From: Alnus glutinosa
Taxonomy: Eukaryota > Streptophyta > Magnoliopsida > Fagales > Betulaceae
NCBI RefSeq assembly: GCF_958979055.1
Contig: NC_084886.1
Coordinates: 3,615,001 to 3,679,000, forward strand
DNA: 64,000 bases
Direction: 5' to 3'
In this document: positions 40,245-53,273 of the stretch, piece after piece
Layout: the number at the start of each line of letters is the position of its first letter
How positions within the stretch are numbered: position 1 is the first letter of the stretch
Position numbers and translations under genes: made by a program
The notes under the pieces: model-generated
The model's input: only the letters and a program-made list of their open reading frames with translations
Told to the model about the DNA's origin: nothing
The model's database searches: none

Positions 40245-40401
40245 TGTCCGAGTTTTATTTACAGATGCCGTGGAGCCCAAAAAATCTACCAAAGGGATAT
40301 TGTGGAGTATGCAGTACTAAAAAGCTAAAAGATAAAGAGACGAATATCATGTTATGATAAAGCCTGTGAGGGCGGCTCCATCAAAATTATTAATCATTTT
40401 T

Positions 40402-40434
<33 letters not shown>

Positions 40435-40563
40435 CCCTCGTAGCATGTCACACGGCATCCTCTCGTTTTATTTTTATTGTGGCCTTTTACCTTTTTTTTT
40501 AAAAATAAAAAATATTTTTTGAGAGTTTTTTTTTAAATAAATAAATAAAAATTAACGCCATTA
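36041..40563. other. AT-rich intergenic spacer
   Basis: No supportable gene. It includes poly-A runs (37135-37160, 39077-39098), the long AT microsatellite at 38567-38635 and an (AG)n tract at about 40205-40237. There is also a moderately GC-rich block at 39540-39790 whose frames show no domain. Confidence 0.45.
38567..38635. repeat. (AT)n microsatellite
   Basis: About 34 uninterrupted AT units. Other AT tracts occur at about 40408-40432, 42861-42901, 45129-45152 and 58405-58440. Confidence 0.97.
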
Positions 40564-41438
40564 AGAGCATTCACAACAATTACCCTAAAATTATTTTTGT
40601 TCCCTATATGTAGGAAAAATCTTAAAAAAAACTATAAAAATGGGCATGCTGCAGCTTCCTTACATGTTCTCTAAACACCAAGAATGCTATAGTTCTACCC
40701 AATGCATTTGGTAGAATTGTAGCATACCCAATGCATATTAAAATGAAAAAAGAAAAACGACACGCTCTCTCCTATCTCACAACTCCCTATACGCTCATCA
40801 TGTTCTACACGCAAAATCTCATATTGTCACATCGTCCCTCCTTCCTGAAATCTCCACACACTCGTAGACTCCACTTCAGCAATCTTCACATTCACTCTTT
40901 CTATCATCTCTGCACGTCATTTGCAAGAGAGAGTATACTGAAGAGAGACAAAGAATGAGATTGAGAGAGACGATGACCGTGCTATTCAGGTCGAGAGAGA
41001 GAAATTAAAGCACGGTGGTTGGGCCACCATCGTTGTGCATTGGGCAACGACATGAGCTATGGATCTCGTCCCTCTTCCCTCTCTCCCACGCGGCACCACC
41101 TCCACCATCCCACGCCCACCGCACCTCCCACGCAGCACCACCTCAAACGCCCAATCTGCCTCTTTAACCGCAACCCACCCCATGGACACCGCCCACCACG
41201 CTAGATTTGCAGAGCACCCAGCACTCAACCCCGAGCCCTTCTCTTTCTTGCTTGTCCTCTCTCTCTCTCTCTCTGCTCAAGCCCTCTCTCTTAGCTTAAT
41301 CCCTCTTTGACGATCTCATCTCTCTCTATCAATTATGCCTAGTGAGTGGTGAAGGACTGAAATAGAACAGATCGAGGAAATGGAACGGACCAAGGAACGA
41401 ATCGATGCTTGAGTTTTCTGCATCTTGGATTCTTGCTT

Positions 41439-41477
<39 letters not shown>

Positions 41478-41645
41478 AAATAAATGAATAAAAAAATTAA
41501 AGTAAAAGTAAAAAAAAAAAACAATATTTTAATGTTATAGGAAAATATAAAGGGAAGCTATTGTGTTGTAGAGTATCTTTTGATAAGGAATTAAAAAATA
41601 GTTTTATTCCCTACATTTAAGGAAAGTCATTGAGTAGAATGCTCT
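40564..41645. mobile_element. Non-autonomous TIR element ('agagcattc' termini)
   Basis: The left end (agagcattcacaacaattac, then 'ttccctatatgtagg') is matched in reverse by the right end (complement agagcattctactcaatgac, then 'taaatgtagggaa'). Termini of this type are common in plant non-autonomous DNA transposons. The interior has a C-rich stretch (41060-41220) and two GA/CT microsatellites (41258-41276, 41444-41475). No transposase remains. Target duplication and superfamily are not resolved. Confidence 0.5.
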
Positions 41646-42409
41646 AAGGGTGGCCTAGCAATGAGCCCGAATAAAGCTAATAGAAAACAAAAGATTGAGC
41701 TAATGGAAATTTCTTATTCCAGTTTTAAATTGACTCTTATTTACATCTTATTAAATTTTTACTTAGCTTGAGGATGACACAAGTCCAATGGAGATACCCC
41801 ATGTTTTAGGTGCCAACTTTTTCCGAAATATTCATAAAAAAAAAAATGTTTGAAATACTATAACTTTTACTATAAATACACATGATAATCTAAATTTTAT
41901 GAAAATAAATGTCACGTGGACTACAACATAATAGTCTACAACTCTACATTCTAGTGGCTGATGTGGTAAGGTCACGCGAGCTATCACATGACCAATTTAT
42001 ATATATAAGTGACATGCGGATTTCCATGTATCAATACACACTTTAATTATTGACATGACAAGTGTCAAGTGCGTCAGTTTATAAATGACTTAAGAGAAAT
42101 GTTATATACTAAAATTTTATCCAACATTCATCGATCCAACAAGGCTAGCGTGACACTTCCAACTAATATTTGGATTAATTATTGTTAAATAATAATAATA
42201 ATAAAAGATCAAATGGTTGATTTGAAGTGCTACAACATTTTTGACCAATTAATAAGATCAGATAATTGCATACTTGGAGTGCAGGGATTTAGAGCAATCA
42301 CACTCAGCTAGCTAGCTATATGAAAATTTAGGTGTTAAAGTATTTGCATACTACTAGTTACTTTATCCTAGAATTTGGCAAAATGTTACTGTGCTCACCA
42401 AATATAGTG

Positions 42410-42456
<47 letters not shown>

Positions 42457-42860
42457 TAAGATATGCACGACTTCGAAAAAAAAAATGTAATAATTAAAGT
42501 GGCTAGTTAAAATAAAGAGTGAAATGTAATTGTTTTAAAAAAGTTGATAGCTTAAATAAAATAAAATAAAATAAAAATGAGGGAGCTAAATAGAATGTGA
42601 ATGATCTATAAAAGTAAGTAATGTGATGTTGTGTATAGCCAAACAACGGCTTTGAAAAAACCATCTTCAACTTTTGGCACAACCTCAATGATCTAATTTT
42701 GGCATCATCCCATGATTTTTCCCCCGAAACCAGACCCCACGACAGCCGACTAATTCCTCTGTATATGCTACCAGCCAGCTTCCTTGTGATCAATTTGCCT
42801 TCCCCAAACGAAAATGATGACTTCCACTTGATGCCTTTACATTTCCTCTGTTACAATTAA

Positions 42861-42904
<44 letters not shown>

Positions 42905-43176
42905 TACCAGTACAAGAAAATCAACCTCCAATCGACTGTGACCTCACCTCATCGAATCTCAGCCGTTCATCTTGACAATAACTGATAAGGCTCTACATGA
43001 TGGCGGCAAACTATGTTCATTCATTTTATTTTTATTTTTTGTCCTTTTTTTATTATAAAACCCAAAACCTAAACAAAATATTAAGATAAAGAAACAAAGG
43101 ACAATATAAATTGCATTTGAGTTTCATTTGGCGTTCATTTGGCATGCATTAATTTACCCTGGCCTCCTTTAATGTC
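41646..43176. other. Upstream spacer of galactinol synthase
   Basis: AT-rich with a long A tract (42421-42453) and an (AT)20 tract (42861-42901). The closest 300 bases to the gene form the promoter. 'ggcatgcatt' at 43141-43150 is an RY-like CATGCA element of the kind bound by ABI3/FUS3-type seed regulators; this is a motif match only. Confidence 0.4.
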
Positions 43177-43184
43177 TATTTAAA
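43177..43184 (+). promoter_or_regulatory. Probable TATA box of galactinol synthase
   Basis: TATTTAAA lies about 130 bases upstream of the ATG at 43316, in a suitable position for a plant core promoter with a leader of about 100 nt. Confidence 0.55.
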
Positions 43185-43315
43185 GAGACCAAGGCTGCCA
43201 TTGCAGAACTCAGGAGTCAGGAACAAAGGGTACGTAGTCCATAGTAGGGTTGTTGATTTTACTTTCCCAACACTCCTCACAACCAGAAATCTCACAAAAA
43301 GCATACAATTAATTA

Positions 43316-44879
43316 ATGGCCCCCGAAGTGCCTGTCGACGTGTTCACCGGCACGGGCAAGGTTTCTACGCTTAACGCCGGCTACTCTAAGAGGGCGTACA
43401 TAACATTTTTGGCCGGTAATGGCGACTACGTGAAGGGGGTAGTTGGTTTGGCTAAGGGTCTGCGTAAGCTCAAAAGCGCATACCCTTTGGTGGTTGCAAT
43501 GTTGCCTGACGTGCCTGAGGAGCATCGGGAGATCTTGAGGTCTCAAGGATGCATCGTCCGTGAGATTGAGCCTATATATCCGCCTGAAAACCATACTCAG
43601 TTTGCTATGGCTTACTACGTTATCAACTACTCCAAGCTTCGTATTTGGGATGTAAGTACGCTTATATATATATATATATATATATGGATCGATGTAGAAC
43701 ACGTACGTACGTACGTACATGTTGTTGCACATTTAGATGCGGAGTTTTATGCTTTACGCTTTATTTGCAGTTTGAAGAGTACAGCAAGATGATGTATTTG
43801 GATGCGGATATTCAAGTGTTTGAGAACATAGACCATCTCTTTGACACACCGGACGGCTACTTCTACGCCGTGATGGACTGCTTTTGCGAGAAGACGTGGA
43901 GCCACACGCCGCAGTATAAGATTGGGTACTGCCAGCAGTGCCCGGAGAAGGTGACATGGCCTGCTGATCAGATGGGTTCTCCTCCTCCTCCCTTGTACTT
44001 CAACGCCGGCATGTTCGTCTTCGAGCCTAGCCGTTTGACTTATGAGAGCCTTCTCGAGGTCCTCCAAATCACTCCACCTACGCCGTTTGCAGAGCAAGTG
44101 AGTTTTCTAATTTTCTGGTTTTTATGTCTTCCCCGAGTATATATGATTTCTTTTTGTTTTATTCAATATTTATTTGCTCAGTCAATAGATCAAAGCTGAA
44201 TAATCTGCATGATGGGCATGCAATAAGCATAGGTGACCATCATTTGATTCATTTTGTAGGCTAGCTTATTTGGTATAATTAGTAATTTAGTATCGCTATC
44301 ATCATTCCCGTCGCTATCAGCTTGGAAAAAGAATTAATTAAGGAAATCTATATTGTACTCCTATAAATATTTGGTAATTAATTAATTGTATGCATATGAT
44401 AGGATTTCCTGAATATGTTCTTCAAAGACGTGTACAAGCCCATCCCCCTTGTATACAACCTTGTTCTTGCTATGCTATGGCGCCATCCGGAGAACGTGGA
44501 GCTTGAGAAGGTCAAGGTGGTGCACTATTGTGCTGCTGTAAGTACTCTTTTGATCTCATTCGATCGATCACACCTTGTAAGATAACTGATATTGAGTATT
44601 TAATATATCCTGGATCTCTATCTTAACCTTCAACTCTATATTCTTTGCCAAAAATAGGGATCAAAACCATGGAGGTATACTGGCAAGGAAGTAAACATGG
44701 ACAGAGAGGACATTAAGACGTTGGTATCCAAATGGTGGGATATTTATAACGACGAGTCACTCGATCTGATCAAGGATGAAAACCCAGTTCTAGAGGAAGA
44801 GACATTCTCAAGGTCGTCGATCATGGCTTCCATGCCTGAGCCCACGATGTCCTACATTCCTGCTCCCTCTGCCGCTTGA
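43316..44879 (+). CDS. GolS: Galactinol synthase (GT8 glycosyltransferase)
   Basis: It transfers galactose from UDP-galactose to myo-inositol, the first committed step of raffinose-family oligosaccharides used in stress and seed desiccation tolerance. Four phase-0 exons (43316-43651, 43771-44097, 44403-44537, 44658-44879) join to 339 residues, normal for the family. Features: KRAYITFLAGNGDYVKGVVGL at the start of the GT8 domain, the metal-binding D123-A-D125, FNAGMFVFEPS, HYCAAGSKPWRYTG and the conserved hydrophobic C-terminal pentapeptide APSAA typical of galactinol synthases. There is no signal peptide, in keeping with a cytosolic enzyme. Intron 1 (119 nt) carries AT and ACGT microsatellites. 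Confidence 0.97.
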
Positions 44880-47393
44880 ACAGTTCGATCTGTTAATTAA
44901 GAGGAGAGTGTTAATTGGACGCCGATGGTGTAATCATGTCCCATGTTTTCTTTTCCCTATTTTATACTTTTTCTACACTACTTGGCCTTTTCTTGTTGTG
45001 AGAGTACGTTCATAGGAAATTAATACATGTAGAGCTTCTTAACATATTTGATCTTATTGATATGTATCTCGATCTACTGGTAAACGAATGCATGTATAAC
45101 TCTTGTCTTGAATGCATATCGAGAACTTCTATATATATATATATATATATATTGTGAAACTTTCATGTATTACACCTACATATATATCGATGTTCATCTG
45201 ACAAAAAAAAAAAAAAATTCGAATATTTTCTCTTCCTCCGACCTCTCCTTAATTTCTAGAGGATTTCCTATAATTTCTATTTTTTTCCTTTTATTTTCTA
45301 ATAAACAATCCAAAAAAAAAAAAAAACCTAAAACATATTAATAACGTACCCAGAGGGAAGTATGCTCTTATGGCAGGGCCAGGAGCTAAAAAAAATAAAA
45401 TTTGTAGGATCCGGTCGGCTAAATTATTTTTTTTTACCTTTTTTATTTTTTTCTCTTTTGAAATTGAGGGGGGGACCCCCGGCCACCCCTTAAATATGTC
45501 ATTGCAAGTGCTCTTTAAGCATGTAATTAAGAAGTAATGTTACTACAAAAACATATGAAAAGTACATGTTATTAAAACATTTGATAAGTACATGCTATTA
45601 AAATGTACAACATAAGATTCTTATATGTTAAAGAACACATATTAACTTTAAATATAATTTATATGAAATTTCTTAAAAATCTTTTTGAAAGAAATTTGTG
45701 TCCGTTTGTGACATCAGTCACAATTACCGCCTTATAGCATCCACTTATTAACAAAGTATTATTCTCAAGTGGTACCGCATCTAACTTGTCCTTTATTCGA
45801 AACCTCAGACTAGAAGTGGTACGTGATAACGTGAGAGATAAACATCACAGGAATTTGCCAAGCCTGCATTTTTTTTCTTTTTTAAAAGGGAAAAAGAAGG
45901 CAATTAATCATTAGTCTTTAAGGGCAATTTCCCTGTGAAATCTGCCTAATAATCTTGACCAATATAAGCAATCACCCCACAAACTGTTGGAAAAATAAAA
46001 AATAAAATAGTGCCCCACCCCCTTCTTTTTTTGTATTTCCCTTTCTTTTATTAATGAAATTTAACTTGCCCATAAATAAAAAGGTGGCTCTAAGACTTGA
46101 AGATCAGAGAGGTTTAGCTAGTACACGTTTGCAATGTGGTAGGGAAAAAAAGAAAAAGAAAAGACCATTTACATATTACTAGATAACTTATGGATACTTT
46201 GACGGAGAGCTCTTAATTTTTAGGCATGTAACGATATAACGATATTGCCTTGGCGCCTTCCCCAAGTTTCAATTTTCTTTTTCCCCTCCCAGAGAGGGAA
46301 AGGGAAAATGTCTTTCCTACAAAAATTTACATTTGCTTCATGTATGGGTGAGAACTGTCTTCACCATACACGTGGCAGCTTTGTTATGGGTCTGGACCAT
46401 CATGTCAAAACCATCAGCCAGTGAATGGCCTTCTAGGCTTCCATCATCATAATTATGATAATAGTGTTAAAACAAACCCATAGCGTGGGGGAGACAAATC
46501 AGCAATATTTGGGAAAAGGACGTGATTGGTGGGAGGGAAAAGAAAAAGAAAGAAAAGGAAATTCGATGTTTGACAACACTTTCTAGCAATTTCACACCAC
46601 TTGAAAATATACATAATATCCTTCGCTGGCCCATCTCAATTTAGCAATTCTTTAAGCTTTTATAGCCAGATATAAAGTACACACCTCAAAAATAAATTCA
46701 CGCAGTTGCAGCTTAAGCAATTTATGACCATTGAGCTTTACAGGATTCAATCCTTTTTTTTTATTCCGTCAGTTCGATTATCTTTTGGTAGAGGTTGCCA
46801 AAAATGACAGAAATGAGTAAACTAAAAACATGTGAACAACACTATGGTTCTGAATAATCAATCCACCAATAAACCCGAGACCCTTTGGCCAATTAGCCAC
46901 CTCTATTCCACATCAAACTGGTAAAAATCAACTCAAAGGTCACATTGTCATGGTCCATGTGTATGTTCAAGAAATTTGATGGAGGACAGGCAAGGCACAA
47001 CCACCATGTATTTGACATATTTTAACTATTGAGAGGGAATGGACAAGAGTAATATGTGGATCATCCATGCCCACCGTAGATATTGCCAATTGCCGAGTTA
47101 CAGGTCATAGCCAGGCTGGACTTTCCAATACCAAGTTGAGAGCATTCTGGGTTTCTACATCAGTTGGTCCAGTTGGCTAAAATACAGCCACAAACGGGCG
47201 AGAACACCAAATCCACAGGTATTTGAGGTTGGAAATTATACCTTGGTGTTGTAATTAGCAGAAACCACGAGTGGAACTTGCTTTATTCGGGGCTGACAGT
47301 GGCATCTTCAATCGACAAAGACGTTCATATTTGTAGAACTTTCCGGTTATCTCGGGTTGGCCGAAGGCATAATGCACAAGATACGTCTATTAT
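44880..47393. other. Spacer between convergent galactinol synthase and MTOPVIB
   Basis: It holds the 3' UTRs of both genes, AT repeats (45129-45152), poly-A runs and a fragment of the C/G-rich repeat family at 45370-45500 ('gagggggggacccccggccaccc'). No gene was seen. Confidence 0.45.
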
Positions 47394-50300
47394 CTATATA
47401 TCCAAGGGACTGAAGGCATCCTCGCCTTCTTCATATTCCTCTTCTTGGAACTCTAGCTCCTCGAGGCAGTCATCTCTAAAAGGAAAAGGAGCAACCTCTT
47501 CACTTCTCTGGTGTGACTTTCTATCGTTCATCTCTATAACTGAGACAACCTTTTCCTTGATACAATCTTCAACAATTTCACCTCCAACTCCCTGAAACTG
47601 CAAGCCAAGAAGAGAAAAGCATTCTTCCTGGAAGCCTGAGTCGTTGGAGGACAAGATTAGGCCAGTCATTGTTTTTGCAAGATCAGGAGCATAACTGCGA
47701 ATCTGAGAATTAAGAGAATTAAGTTCAAGTCCAAGTCACCAATATGGGTTCGTCAAGCTGCTAGATTATCACAATTTTCTAAAAAAAAGATGCTTATTTA
47801 TCCATCGTGAAAACTATGATCTTCAGACAAGTAGTTAAATAGGGAGCCTTGATAATAACAAAAATGGGACAATTTTCTCACAACAATTACAATCATGCAG
47901 TATTTCTGGTTCGAGAGCGAACTTGTTTATTAACCCAACAAGATGGGGCAATATTGATGTTAATTTGATCAAAGTTTTTCTCAAAGCAATGCATGTGTTT
48001 GACAACTATCTTTGTGAGTTTTCTCTCGGTTTTGTTGACAGTTAAAAACATTGAACTCTTCGTCCAATAGCAAGAATTCACAGATTTTATATAGTGCTAC
48101 ACCATGAAGCCATTTGTTGATGAGTAAAATAACCAAGGCAGTGCAAATAACCACACAAACATAAGGTATATCCCACATAACCAAGACATTTTTAGGTTAA
48201 TACATAATCTAGGTTATGATAGAAAAATTGGAGAAATCAATTTCATTTCAAGCATTATAATAAAAGAAACTTCAGCTCTTTCGAATAAAAAATTGATCTG
48301 CTGAATTTGAACATTGAACACATCTTTTGCTGCAGAAACCAAGTTGTTTTAGCAATGATTGCACATGTCAAAAAACGCCCAATGTATATATACAATTGCG
48401 TAAGACAATAGCAACATACAATAATACGTTGAAACTTCGAAGATATAATCTTTTTGTGAGAAAAGGATAGATATTTACCTTGAGGGCATGGGCACTTAGA
48501 AGAACTCCTGCATGCTTCTCCTTCAAATCATCCAATGCAAGTTTCACTGCTCTTTTTATAAGATTTCGATCAAGTTGAGTCCTCTGCCCCACTGATGGTA
48601 TCATGACCTTGGTGAGAAGTCAAGGAAGAGGCATACATATAGCAGCAGCTTACAGCCAAAAAATTTAAAATTCAAGGGAGACCAACCCCCCGCTCTTTCC
48701 CCCCCCACCCCAAAAAAAAGGTGATTTGCCACATACATACATATAATAGGAACAACAATCATTAAGCATGAAAGGGTTAACGTTAGCCATATTAGGAACT
48801 GAAGCATATAGCACAATGTTGGATATTGCTCATGGTAACAGTGGAGGACAATATCAATATGAGCATACGGTGGCAACCCTTCCCATTCCAGCAATGCACG
48901 GCCACCTTGATTGACAATACTTGCCAAAGTCAACCCATAACTTCTCCAGTCAATGCTAGTCAATGCCTTCATAGATGACGGGGAGATTGAAGAAGGTAAG
49001 AAGTCTTTAAAGTTAAAAACCTGAAAACAAATCCAGATTATACAAATTAAAGACAAACTACAAAGGAAAAAGCAAACTCACAGAACTAATTAAAACAAGT
49101 ATTACTGAGAATAAAAGGTAATTTACTTAGACATTAATCTCTATTTTCTCTGATGACCTTTGGTCCTTAACTTCTTTCTTCAGATGGGTAATTTCAAGTT
49201 TCAACGCTTCACATATTAAACGAACTCTTTCTATGCTGAAAGTCATTCGCACATGGTTTGGAGTACAACAACCAATAATTCCAGTATGACGACACATGTG
49301 TACTTGATAGCATACCTAGAGACATGGTATTGTTATAGGGGTAACCAATTCAACAGTAGATTAATTGAATAATAATCAAACAACATGCTTTGTCAATTTG
49401 ATATATATGATGAGAAAGTGATCTTGGATTGGACCATGGGCAGCATAGCCTAAGACTTCCACCTACTTTATTGCATACTACAACAAACTAAAGTAAAAAA
49501 AGGAGATGCAAAATCCAAGAAAAATAAATAAATGTATTGTCACATAATTTCCCAACCAAGTTTTCCAACACCAAGTAATGGGCTTTAATCCTTCAATTTT
49601 CCAATATTACGGTGGGAGCAGAGTTGAGAAAACTCTAGCAGAAATCCAACTTGGTCAGATGATATCTCTTAAGCATAGATACGGGAATTGAACCTGGGTC
49701 ACGACATGACAATGTAAGACCTGTACTGATCAACCAAACTATTCAAATGCTTATGCCGGATTTTCTTGATATGCAACGACCTTTTGTGCTCTGTATATAC
49801 ACAGATCCTAAAATTCAACATTTTAGTGCACAGATAAGCTTTGTATATAAGAAAAACTAAAAATTTGGTTCAATAAATAACAAGCGTGCAGACTGAGTTA
49901 TTTAGGCTCTCTTGATCTGAAATTTTTTCTGAATTAATACTATCAGCTCTCTCTATCTATGTGTGTGTACTATGCTACGTTATGGAACTTAAATCTTCTG
50001 TCAATACATATTTTATTGACAATTAATGATGAAGAACAAGCATCACCTCAGCTATAACAGGTGAGGCCAAAGGAGCAACATTTAACAAATACACGTAGCA
50101 GGTAACTTTCTGCATGTAGTGGAATGAATTTATAAATGTAGTTGATCATAAAGTTCTATCGCAAGAAACAAGTGATGTAGCTGGGCCTTAATGCACAAGA
50201 CAAGTAAATGCAGGTGACCCAATTCCCATGCAGACTTCACATTTAACCATGATATATTTGATTGTTATTCTTTATTTAAGAACTGAATGACATAAAACCG

Positions 50301-53213
50301 AAGAGGTGAAACAAACCTCACTTTTAGCACCACATGTTCTGAAGCAAAAACTGGTAGGCTCTGATATTTCACTTATCACAATAATGGCTTCCATTGTCCG
50401 TCCAGCATTCCTATGGCCTTCTGTGCAGCATGATATTCCACTCCCAACCTTGAGATGATGCTCCCTATCAAGAGGTTCATAAATAGATAGCTCATCTAGT
50501 AGATTTTTGAAGTAAATATTTACATGATTAAGCATGAAATATTTTCCAAAGAATATGAAGTTCAGCATGCAATAATGGGACTAATAACTTTTCTACTAAT
50601 TCAAGTAGAGCACCCTGATCCATCCTACTTACTCATGAATAAAAATGCAAGTTGACCCCAAAAGATAAACAGAAACCTAACAATGAATTTGGTATGAACT
50701 TACAAACTTGGAAAACAAGAGCCACACTTTTCATTTGAGTTATTTCCATGCTTTAAAACATAATCTTCAAGACCTGACTTCAAACGTTCAAGATTTGAGG
50801 CTGAAAAAGGTGGTGGATAGGGCTCTTTCGCTAAAAAAAAAATTTCACATCGTGATCCAGAAGCATCTTCACGCTCAACAACCACTTCATAGGCAACATT
50901 CTGGACAAAAAACAAATCTGATCAATAATTAGTGTCATACTCATCGTTGCAGTTAGACAAATTTGCATATTGCTTCTCTTATTGAATATTAAAAGTGTGA
51001 GATTTATATTAAATCAAATCAATCAAGCTCCAAAGTCTTAGGAACATTTTCTAGTGGAATTAACAAGGTTTTGGAGGTCACCATTGTTCGGAAAGACAAG
51101 TGGAACTCTCCAAAAAAAAAAAAAAAAAGTAAGAAAGTTCTTCAGCTTTTGTGACAAAGTTACACTGGAATACAAGGTATTTGATAACATGGAAACCTTT
51201 ATCATATAATAAAGAGTAGTAAGTAGAACTCACAGGAATCTTTAGCACAAGCATCTGCAAAACCAATAGGGAACAGATTCCAGTAAATAGAGCGAAAAAT
51301 AGAAGATAAATTTTTCAATGGGCACTTAAGAGAGAAGTATGGAAAGTGAGTTCAGAAATGTAAACCATGAAACAATGTGATATCAATCAATTCAAGCAGC
51401 AGATATTATTTTTCAATCAACTAAATTTTTTGAGGATCCTAGCATCAGCCTAGAAGTACATCGAACAATAAACTTAATTAAACCACTAGCCCTGTTAAAA
51501 AAGAAGAAGAAGAAGGACATCCCAACATGAATAATAATAAGTGGTTATGATCTTAAATTCTTTCATTTGTTTAACCACTAACCGTGTGAAAACATAAAAA
51601 AGATGTCCCAATATCGAGATTCAATAATACTAAGTTGCTATGATCTCAAGTTCTTCCTTTAATCATTTGAAAGACCATGTATATGTTTGTTTTTGGTTGC
51701 TAGACGACAATAGTTAATCATAAGCTAAAAATCAATCTGAGTATTTACCAGCTTCATGTAACAAAAGAGAAACAACTGAATCTGCAGAAAAGAGTCAACA
51801 AACCTTTTGAAAGAAGGCATTGATCTCTGGCAGTAAAACCTCAACACTTTCGAAGATGGAGAAAAACACTTCAGTCCCACTGAAGATATGATCATCAAGC
51901 AATTACTACATGAAATCTACAAATCAACAATATAAAAAGTTCAAGTAACTTGCATGCCTGAATTTCACACCATTCTTGGGGTTTGAAGGTAGCCTGGTCA
52001 GCCTTCTGGCAGAAGCACTCTCTTTTAGATCTAACTGGTAATGATATACCTCATTATCACATATGCCTGTAATCTCCACAGAACGTTAGCAACATTGAAA
52101 TATATGCGAAACATTAAAAAAAAAAAGAGAATTATATTTCTTTATGAACTCAAGCCTCCTCTTTTTTTTTTTTTGATAAGTAACTCAAGCCTCCTCAATT
52201 CCAAGCATTACAATATCTCATCCACACGGTCGATGAAAATTAATAGGCAACCAAACATGATACAGAAAGAAGTGGTTTTCGGACAAGTTTCTATATAATA
52301 ATAAAGCACAGGTACACTGAGAAAATGAACTTACTAGTAGTTCTGACAGAAAGCACTCCAACTGCGTCAAAATGCCAGTCATTGATCAAAAAATAGCGCA
52401 TATATTTTCCTACAAATTCAAATAACTATATGCGTTTTCGCGAACATGAAAATGAATACAGCCAATACTAGCATTAATTGAACCTCTTGAAAAGATGAAC
52501 AATACAATGATCAAGACCAGGAGCTTCTAGTAGCCTAGTGCAATATCAGTCCTCTACTTACCCCACTTTTCGGCTCCGATGCCTTCCCTTGAAAACTTCA
52601 AGTCCCGAAACTCCTCCAGGCAGCTTCCGACGCCGGTATCTGAAACTGCCGTGACGAAACCAAGGAAAACCTCTCTTCATTTCATTTTTCACTTGAATTC
52701 TATATATTATCACACATATCTGAAACTTCTCAACCGTAATTCCCTAAAAATTAATTACAGCTGCTCTTGTTGCGTTCACTCTAGGTTAAAAGGAAAAGTA
52801 GGCAAAAACGACGTAGTTTAGCCACTATCACCTTCTCTACGACAAGCTCAAAAATATCAACGGCTAATGGAACTTTCATCAAACTTTAAGCGAGAAAAAA
52901 AGGCGAGGCAAAATCAAATTAATAATGAGAGATTTACTTGAAATTAGAAGAACGAGAGGATCGGATGATGGAGAGCACTTGAGAATAACCGAGAGTCTGC
53001 ATAGCTCTCCGGATAAGCGGCATCTTTGAATCGCAGAAGAAATAAACTGTGATCGTTTTAAAAAATAAAAAATAAAATAGTAAACAAAAATATCAGAATG
53101 TTTAAGAAAATAGTGCGTTTGCGATAATCGATTGATGAAGAAATTTGAACTTTCCCTTACAGTTTGAAGAAACTCACATGCAGACAGATTGCATGAACCG
53201 AAGCAAACTCCAT
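47394..53213 (-). CDS. MTOPVIB: Meiotic topoisomerase VI B-like protein (MTOPVIB)
   Basis: MTOPVIB partners SPO11 proteins to make meiotic double-strand breaks. Thirteen exons on the minus strand, 5' to 3': 53178-53213, 52938-53046, 52562-52639, 52335-52409, 51958-52066, 51804-51879, 51234-51254, 50704-50900, 50317-50464, 49133-49315, 48827-49020, 48479-48611 and 47394-47702. They total 555 residues. Recognition rests on RCRLSGELCRLSVILKCSP near the N-terminus, a GHKL-like NTGVGS (about 49-54, Asn where ATPases have Asp), LKEKHAGVLLSAHALK, IRSYAPDLAKT and an acidic C-terminus. The ATG at 53213 gives the frame that matches exon 2; an upstream ATG at 53274 is in another frame. One intron appears AT-AC and one GC-AG. 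The middle exons are less certain than the ends. Confidence 0.85.
49600..49750 (-). mobile_element. tRNA-derived SINE candidate in MTOPVIB intron 9
   Basis: On the minus strand, 'tggttgatcagtacagg' (A-box-like, about 49720-49737) precedes 'ggttcaattcccg' (B-box, about 49682-49694) at tRNA-like spacing, followed by non-tRNA sequence. It is degenerate, and its 3' end is not defined. Confidence 0.45.
52162..52181 (-). mobile_element. 20-bp LINE-tail insertion in MTOPVIB intron 4
   Basis: The insert consists only of TACTTATC plus an A12 run when read on the minus strand. It is flanked by perfect 15-bp repeats aactcaagcctcctc (52147-52161 and 52182-52196). It is the shortest member of the set sharing this tail. 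Confidence 0.8.
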
Positions 53214-53273
53214 TGAAGAAAACTCTTGGGAAGCGAACAGAAAGTAGCTCACTCTCCCGCGCGCCCGCGTTCA

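Noticed and set aside
41019-41310. C-rich frames of 60-95 residues on both strands
   Set aside because: Low-complexity Pro/His/Thr frames within a TIR element, without a domain or splice context.
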